Of a stretch of 64,000 nucleotides of DNA, positions 59,740 through 64,000 are shown piece after piece. The DNA is from Thermovorax subterraneus. GTDB lineage: Bacteria > Bacillota > Thermosediminibacteria > Thermosediminibacterales > Thermosediminibacteraceae. Below the pieces are notes generated by a model. The model saw only the letters and a list, made by a program, of their open reading frames with translations, made no database searches and was not told the origin of the DNA. The stretch's first letter is position 1. The number at the start of each line of letters is the position of its first letter. The position numbers were made by a program, and so were the translations under genes. The stretch covers positions 1 to 64,000 of the forward strand of contig JAKIHM010000007.1 of NCBI GenBank assembly GCA_021608145.1, given 5' to 3'.

Positions 59740-60109
59740 AAGTATTTTTTCCCTTTTCTTCTGTACCTTTTATTTCCTTGCTCTCTGCAGTTTGGGCCTC
59801 ACTGGCGGAAAGGGCTTTTGCAAGATTTAAGAGTGCTGCAGGATTTATCTTTTTGTCGGAACTGGTCCCTAACATTGTAAGTAAGGTCGATGCCAGGTCT
59901 TTTACGTCTGAAGGAGCAGGTTTGGAAAGAACTGAATTTTTTATGCCGATTTTGAGTTCCTGAGAATTTAGGAAGGTCAATATACCCAGGATGTTGCTCA
60001 ATGCCAGGAGGCTTACCACTTCATTGATGTTACCCCCGCGCTTTCCCTGAATTACTTCCGCCACCATTTCCAACAGGCTGAAGTCGGACCTTGTGGTTTC
60101 TTCGGACAT
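59738..60109 (-). CDS. Unrecognised small protein
   Basis: The 123-residue protein is acidic at the start (MSEETTRSDFSLLEMVAEVI), has a moderately hydrophobic middle (INEVVSLLALSNILGILTFL) and a Lys/Glu-rich tail. I recognise no family. No clear signal peptide is seen. A GGGGGTGAAAC SD precedes ATG 60109. It is the last of three reverse-strand unknown genes between rng and sleB. Confidence 0.7.
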   Translation of the reverse strand: MSEETTRSDFSLLEMVAEVIQGKRGGNINEVVSLLALSNILGILTFLNSQELKIGIKNSVLSKPAPSDVKDLASTLLTMLGTSSDKKINPAALLNLAKALSASEAQTAESKEIKGTEEKGKNT

Positions 60110-60200
60110 TGTTTCACCCCCCCTGTTAACTTAGTATATGATTTCGGCAAATAAAAAAGAATAAAAAAGGGCCATTAAAGCCCTGGATAAAAATCAAATT

Positions 60201-60503
60201 TTATTCCTTTTTTTCTCTTTCGGCCAACGTATTTAATAAATTTTCCAGTTGTTTTGTCTTTTTGGAATCCTCCGCAGGTGCAATTTCAACATCTTCTTCT
60301 ATTTTTTCTTCCGGTGGGGTAACTACGATGGAGAGCAATGAGTTTAAAGCTTCTAAGTTAATCTTCTCTTCAGGTTTTGATGGCCTGAAGACGTTGAGAA
60401 CTGTGGAAAAAATTTCTATGACTTCCTGGCCTTTTGGGCTCAGAAAAGGTTTCAGGGCCCCCAAGAGCTTCAAATCGTCATCGGATACCGAAAGAAGCTT
60501 CAT
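60201..60503 (-). CDS. Unrecognised small protein
   Basis: The 100-residue protein begins MKLLSVSDDDLKLLGALKPF, contains a helical middle (EVIEIFSTVLNVF, INLEALNSLLSIVV) and ends in a charged tail. Its layout (helical core, acidic low-complexity linker, basic end) resembles that of the 59738 product without clear similarity. ATG 60503 overlaps the stop of the gene before it by 4 bases, so the two are translationally coupled. Function unknown. Confidence 0.7.
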   Translation of the reverse strand: MKLLSVSDDDLKLLGALKPFLSPKGQEVIEIFSTVLNVFRPSKPEEKINLEALNSLLSIVVTPPEEKIEEDVEIAPAEDSKKTKQLENLLNTLAEREKKE

Positions 60504-60676
60504 TTGTTTAATGCACCCCCTTTGATATTTTTTGATGAAACCGGTGCTTCGAAAGACTTAACGAGGAGAATCAGTATTAAAAAAAGCAAATAAGGGTTGT
60601 ATGAGGTTTTTTTCCCGTTTTTTTCGAGCTTTTTCTCATCGTGGCTGTGCTCATTGCCCTTTTTATTTTCATCCAT
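60500..60676 (-). CDS. Small single-helix membrane protein
   Basis: The 58-residue protein has a hydrophilic Lys/Glu/His start (MDENKKGNEHSHDEKKLE), then one membrane helix (NPYLLFLILILLVKSF) and a short basic end. ATG 60676 is chosen because GTAGGTG lies before it. It heads the three-gene reverse-strand operon. The helix resembles those of the small proteins at 38709 and 62728. Spore membrane location is possible but not shown. Confidence 0.65.
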   Translation of the reverse strand: MDENKKGNEHSHDEKKLEKNGKKTSYNPYLLFLILILLVKSFEAPVSSKNIKGGALNK

Positions 60677-60801
60677 CGTTTCGCACCTACTTTTCATAGA
60701 TTTTTCTAAAATATTATATGTTTATTTTGTTGAAGAAGTGAGGGAATAAAGGATGCGGGGATCACCAAAACTAAAAATGACAAGTTTGAGGAGGTGATAA
60801 A

Positions 60802-61290
60802 GTGGACGGATTTGTAAAAAAGGTGAGGCTCGTTACCGCTCTTGCGTTAATGTTAATCCTCGGAGGCAGCATCTTTTTAGAAAGTAGAGAGCGCTCAGCC
60901 AAAGAAGTAGCTGCCGGCTATTTAGTTGCAGCAAGGGCAAGCGACATAGAATTATTAGCTCGCCTAGTATCAGGGGAAGCGGCTGGAGAGCCGTATATAG
61001 GTCAGGTTGCCGTTGCAGCCGTTGTCTTAAACAGGGTGAAGAGCTCTAAATTTCCAGATTCAATCCCCGAAGTAATTTATCAGCCGAGGGCTTTTGAGTC
61101 GGTGAGCAACGGACAAATATGGGCTAGGAATCCAAGTAGGGAAAATTACAATGCTGCTCGCGATGCCTTAAATGGCTGGGACCCTACTTACGGAAGCCTC
61201 TTTTTCTGGAACCCATACAAAAGAGTTAGCCCCTGGATATGGACCCGCCGGATAATCACCCAGATAGGAAGACACGTATTTGCAAGGTGA
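60802..61290 (+). CDS. sleB: Spore cortex-lytic enzyme SleB-type hydrolase
   Basis: SleB cuts muramic-delta-lactam cortex during germination. The 162-residue protein has a signal/anchor helix (LVTALALMLILGGSIFL) and a Hydrolase_2 domain: IELLARLVSGEAAGEPYIGQ (catalytic Glu), VAVAAVVLNRVKSSKFPDSI, and FFWNPYKRVSPWIW. It lacks the N-terminal peptidoglycan-binding domain of B. subtilis SleB. GAGGAGGTGA precedes GTG 60802. The next gene, ypeB, supports the SleB assignment. Confidence 0.9.
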   Translation: MDGFVKKVRLVTALALMLILGGSIFLESRERSAKEVAAGYLVAARASDIELLARLVSGEAAGEPYIGQVAVAAVVLNRVKSSKFPDSIPEVIYQPRAFESVSNGQIWARNPSRENYNAARDALNGWDPTYGSLFFWNPYKRVSPWIWTRRIITQIGRHVFAR

Positions 61291-61304
61291 AGGGAGATGA
61301 TGAA

Positions 61305-62657
61305 TTGAAAAGAAACTATGTTTTGTGGACATTATTAGTGCTGCTCGTAGCTTTGGCGGTGTTTAGCCTTTGGAGCATGCGAAGCCGGGCGTATTCTGCG
61401 GAAAACCTTCTGGAGGCGGGTTATCAAAAGGCTTTTTATAACCTTCTTGAAAACGTCAATAACATTAACATACTATTATCCAAAGGGCTTGTGACGTCGT
61501 CGGAAGGCCAGAGGATTATGCTTTTAACCAGCGTCTGGCACGAGGCGGAAAAGGCCCGTTCCAATCTTTCTTCCCTGCCTTTGGGAAGCAGGGATATGAC
61601 CAATATGCAGAAATTCTTTGCCCAATTGGGGGACTTTTCCCACACCATTGCCGAAAAAGTAGCGCAGGCTCAGACGGTTACCCAAAGGGAGTGGAATATT
61701 CTCCGGCAGTTCAAGAAAAATACTCAGAACCTGAACCGGTACCTACGGGAGCTTTCAGATGATGTGGCAAGAGGACGGGTAAACTGGGAGAAAGGTTCTT
61801 TTGCCATGGGTATGAGCAGGAGGGTCGGGCAGGTGATGGCCGATAAATTCGTGGCAATAGACCAGCGGCTCAAGGAAGAAGCCCCGACCATCACCTATGA
61901 CGGCCCGTTTTCCGACCACGTGGAAGAGATAAAACCGAAGGCCATAACAGGTTCGCTCATAACCGAACGGGAAGCCGTTGAAATAGGAAGGAAATTCATA
62001 GATAACCCGCGGAACGTGCGGTACGATGTTTCGGTGACCGCACGAACAAAGGGGACTATAGATGCCTACACCCTCAGCTTCAAGAAAGCCGGAACGAACG
62101 ATATTGATATTGTAATGGATGTAAGCCGGCAGGGAGGGCATGTCATCTGGTTTTTAAATTCGAGAGACGTCGAGCAGCAGAAAATCGACATAAAAACCGC
62201 CGTCGAAAAGGCGAAAAAATTTATCGCGGCCAGAGGTTACGAGAATATGGAACCCACAGGGTCACTGCGGGAGAACAATACAATTAATGTGACCTTTGCT
62301 TACAAACAGGATGATGTTCTCGTATACCCGGATTTTGTGAAGGTAAAGGTAGCCATGGATAACGGAGACGTAGTGGGCTTTGATGCCCTCGGGTATCTCA
62401 CAAATCACACGGAAAGAAAAATCCCAGAATTTAAAATTAGCGAAGAGGAGGTAAGGGATAATTTTGAAAAGAGACTTACGGTAAATAGAATCCGCAAAGT
62501 GATAATACCCGATGAGGCTTTGAGGGAAATCTTCTGCTACGAGGTCGACGGGAGATTGGAAGACGAGCGCTATCTCATTTACATCAACGCTCAGAACGGT
62601 CGTGAAGAGAGAATATTGAAAGTTGTGGAAACCGACAGAGGCACCATGACCATGTAA
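61305..62657 (+). CDS. ypeB: Germination protein YpeB
   Basis: YpeB is required for SleB localisation and stability in spores. The protein of about 450 residues has an N-terminal membrane anchor (YVLWTLLVLLVALAVFSLWS), a helical domain, and C-terminal PepSY-type repeats (ITEREAVEIGRKFIDNPRNV, IDIKTAVEKAKKFIAARGY). TTG 61305 is chosen for its GGGAGA SD; the longer frame overlaps sleB. The sleB-ypeB order is the standard germination operon. Confidence 0.93.
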   Translation: MKRNYVLWTLLVLLVALAVFSLWSMRSRAYSAENLLEAGYQKAFYNLLENVNNINILLSKGLVTSSEGQRIMLLTSVWHEAEKARSNLSSLPLGSRDMTNMQKFFAQLGDFSHTIAEKVAQAQTVTQREWNILRQFKKNTQNLNRYLRELSDDVARGRVNWEKGSFAMGMSRRVGQVMADKFVAIDQRLKEEAPTITYDGPFSDHVEEIKPKAITGSLITEREAVEIGRKFIDNPRNVRYDVSVTARTKGTIDAYTLSFKKAGTNDIDIVMDVSRQGGHVIWFLNSRDVEQQKIDIKTAVEKAKKFIAARGYENMEPTGSLRENNTINVTFAYKQDDVLVYPDFVKVKVAMDNGDVVGFDALGYLTNHTERKIPEFKISEEEVRDNFEKRLTVNRIRKVIIPDEALREIFCYEVDGRLEDERYLIYINAQNGREERILKVVETDRGTMTM

Positions 62658-62727
62658 GGATGAGAACAAATTTAGTTAGGAATGAATAGCCTATTACTAG
62701 CAATAGTGGGGCAAAGGGGGGTCTTCG

Positions 62728-62805
62728 TTGCTTCTTTCCGTGGAAACCAGGAGGGATGTCTTCGTAGTATTTTTAGTTCTGATATTGCTTTTACTTGCAG
62801 ATTAG
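62728..62805 (+). CDS. Possible 25-residue single-helix peptide
   Basis: A strong SD (AAAGGGGGG) precedes TTG 62728. The frame encodes a short polar start (LLSVETRRDV) and a helix (FVVFLVLILLLLAD) before TAG 62803-62805. A terminator follows at once, which argues for a real small transcript after ypeB. It resembles other short spore membrane proteins in layout. Confidence 0.5.
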   Translation: MLLSVETRRDVFVVFLVLILLLLAD

Positions 62806-62830
62806 GCGGGGGAATACCCCGCTTATTAAT
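62806..62830 (+). terminator. Terminator after the small ypeB-linked peptide
   Basis: GCGGGG (62806-62811) pairs with CCCCGC (62817-62822), loop GAATA, followed by TTATTAATTTTTTC. Confidence 0.65.
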
Positions 62831-62904
62831 TTTTTCTTGCAACACATAAGTGGGAAGGGAGTGAATATTATAATTTAAAGATTAACTTTTTGGAGGGATC
62901 TTTT

Positions 62905-63270
62905 GTGTCTTTAACCCGTGACCTCATCGAAAATATATACCGGCAGGATGAATATTCGCTCGTATATCTGTTACTTATAGCGAACGCACTGAGCCTTGCG
63001 GTTTTCCTGTCCAAAGAAGTAGGAGCAAAATCCGTGCCAGGGAAGTTTAACGCCGGGGAAAAGGGAACACCTGATGATTCGAACAAAACTCCAGAAACTC
63101 CAAGGACACCGACACAACAGTCTTCAAAAAAAACCATATCGGTTGCCGCAAGCGGTGGAATTGAATTGCCTACCCCGGGAAAACAGGTAGGGCAGTCCCA
63201 AAAAGAAAAAGTGATAGACCTTGAGAAAGTCCGATCAAAACCCCTGGTGTGGCGCTTCCCCAACAACTGA
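62905..63270 (+). CDS. Unrecognised protein with N-terminal membrane helix
   Basis: The 121-residue protein starts VSLTRDLIENIYRQDEYS, has one hydrophobic segment (LVYLLLIANALSLAVFLSK), and continues with a long polar, Pro/Thr/Lys-rich, probably disordered tail. I recognise no family. GGAGGG precedes GTG 62905. Its place after sleB-ypeB hints at a spore or envelope role, but nothing in the sequence proves it. Confidence 0.6.
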   Translation: MSLTRDLIENIYRQDEYSLVYLLLIANALSLAVFLSKEVGAKSVPGKFNAGEKGTPDDSNKTPETPRTPTQQSSKKTISVAASGGIELPTPGKQVGQSQKEKVIDLEKVRSKPLVWRFPNN

Positions 63271-63394
63271 ATTACTTTACAGGGTATTTCCATAAGTCCG
63301 CCGGGTATGAAAGACAGAGGAGACATTATCAAATACATATGATAAAATGGAAGTTAAAGTGAAGGATTATTGGTACCACCAAGGAGGAAGTTTT

Positions 63395-64000
63395 ATGAAA
63401 TATGAAATCCGGGGAGATACATTACCCGTGGTTATCCTGACCTTGGAAGAAGGGGAGAGTATCTTTACGGAATCCGGCGGTATGGCCTGGATGAGCGACG
63501 GATTCGAAATGAAGACCAATATGGAGGGGGGACTTTTTGGAGGTATCGCTAGGAAGCTGGCGGGAGAAACCATTTTTATGACCACTTATACCTGCAAAAA
63601 GCATAATGGTATTATTGCTTTCGCATCGTCCTTTCCGGGGAAGATAATCCCGCTGCAACTTTCCGCAGGACAGTCCATTATATGCCAAAAGAAGGCTTTT
63701 TTATGTGCGGAAAGAACCGTAAAACTGGAGATTTTCTTTAGGAAGAAACTGGGGGCGGGCCTTTTCGGCGGAGAAGGCTTTATTCTGGAAAAAGTGACGG
63801 GGCCGGGAATGTGTTTTATTGAAATGGACGGAGAAGTGGTGGAATACAACCTGGCACCGGGAGAAATTATGAAGGTTGACACCGGCCATGTAGCCATGTT
63901 TGAACCCACCGTTAATTTTGACATAGAGATGATAAGAGGATTCACAAACATACTGTTTGGCGGTGAAGGCCTATTTTTATCTACTCTAAGAGGGCCTGGC
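63395..64000 (+). CDS. AIM24/TIGR00266 family protein (partial)
   Basis: The gene runs off the right edge after 202 residues. It shows the AIM24 pattern: VVILTLEEGESIFTESGGMA, MEGGLFGGIARKLAGE, GFILEKVTGPGMCFIEMDGE and VDTGHVAMFEP, ending in NILFGGEGLFLSTLRGPG. The family is a trimeric double beta-barrel of unknown function. ATG 63395 has AAGGAGG eight bases upstream. Nearly all of the protein (usually ~220-250 residues) is present. Confidence 0.9.
   Translation, partial: MKYEIRGDTLPVVILTLEEGESIFTESGGMAWMSDGFEMKTNMEGGLFGGIARKLAGETIFMTTYTCKKHNGIIAFASSFPGKIIPLQLSAGQSIICQKKAFLCAERTVKLEIFFRKKLGAGLFGGEGFILEKVTGPGMCFIEMDGEVVEYNLAPGEIMKVDTGHVAMFEPTVNFDIEMIRGFTNILFGGEGLFLSTLRGPG

Overview
The window looks like chromosome from an anaerobic, endospore-forming, probably thermophilic Clostridia (Thermosediminibacter/Thermoanaerobacter-like). 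This is inferred from gene content: an NADH/ferredoxin-type [FeFe] hydrogenase, an Rnf complex, corrinoid methyltransferases, spore-coat and germination genes (cotJABC, spoIVFA/FB, sleB-ypeB), and frequent GTG/TTG starts with strong Shine-Dalgarno (SD) sites. No rRNA, tRNA or CRISPR array was seen.

Layout. 0-1.2 kb: gene tail, then an MNT nucleotidyltransferase with a deleted HEPN partner. 1.2-6.4 kb: a valine T-box leader separated from valS by a decayed TnpB-type insertion element. 6.4-9.2 kb: folC, a DUF2508 gene, apbE. 9.2-18.3 kb: a rex-led hydrogenase operon (DRTGG/ATPase proteins, a sensory-type hydrogenase, PHP protein, hydC, hydB, hydA). 18.3-23.7 kb: rnfCDGEAB. 24-30.6 kb: corrinoid protein, three UroD-fold methyltransferases, a wrecked corrinoid activator, cysK and a cystathionine gamma-synthase/lyase. 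30.6-37.4 kb: a copper/metal region with two CsoR-like operators, copA and many gene remnants. 37.5-38.9 kb: sporulation genes cotJABC and a small membrane protein sharing one promoter architecture. 39-42 kb: cysK2, a fused pseudo-E1/E1 ThiF protein, BirA-controlled bioY. 42.2-54.2 kb: copZ, two membrane-associated genes, then maf-radC-mreBCD-mrdA-minCDE-ftsA-like-rodA (shape and division). 54.3-64 kb: spoIVFA-spoIVFB, a B12/radical SAM protein with its DUF2344 partner, rng, three unknown reverse-strand genes, sleB-ypeB, and an AIM24-family gene running off the end.

How it fits together. NADH and reduced ferredoxin are linked by Rnf (ion gradient) and the trimeric hydrogenase (H2), with Rex sensing NADH/NAD+ through a perfect operator ahead of the operon. 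The methyltransferase block would feed methyl groups to a corrinoid protein, but its local reactivator is broken. The most unusual items are the ThiF fusion that mimics the asymmetric eukaryotic E1, the T-box now placed upstream of a transposon, a dockerin-like loop inside PBP2, and a pair of matched sporulation promoters.
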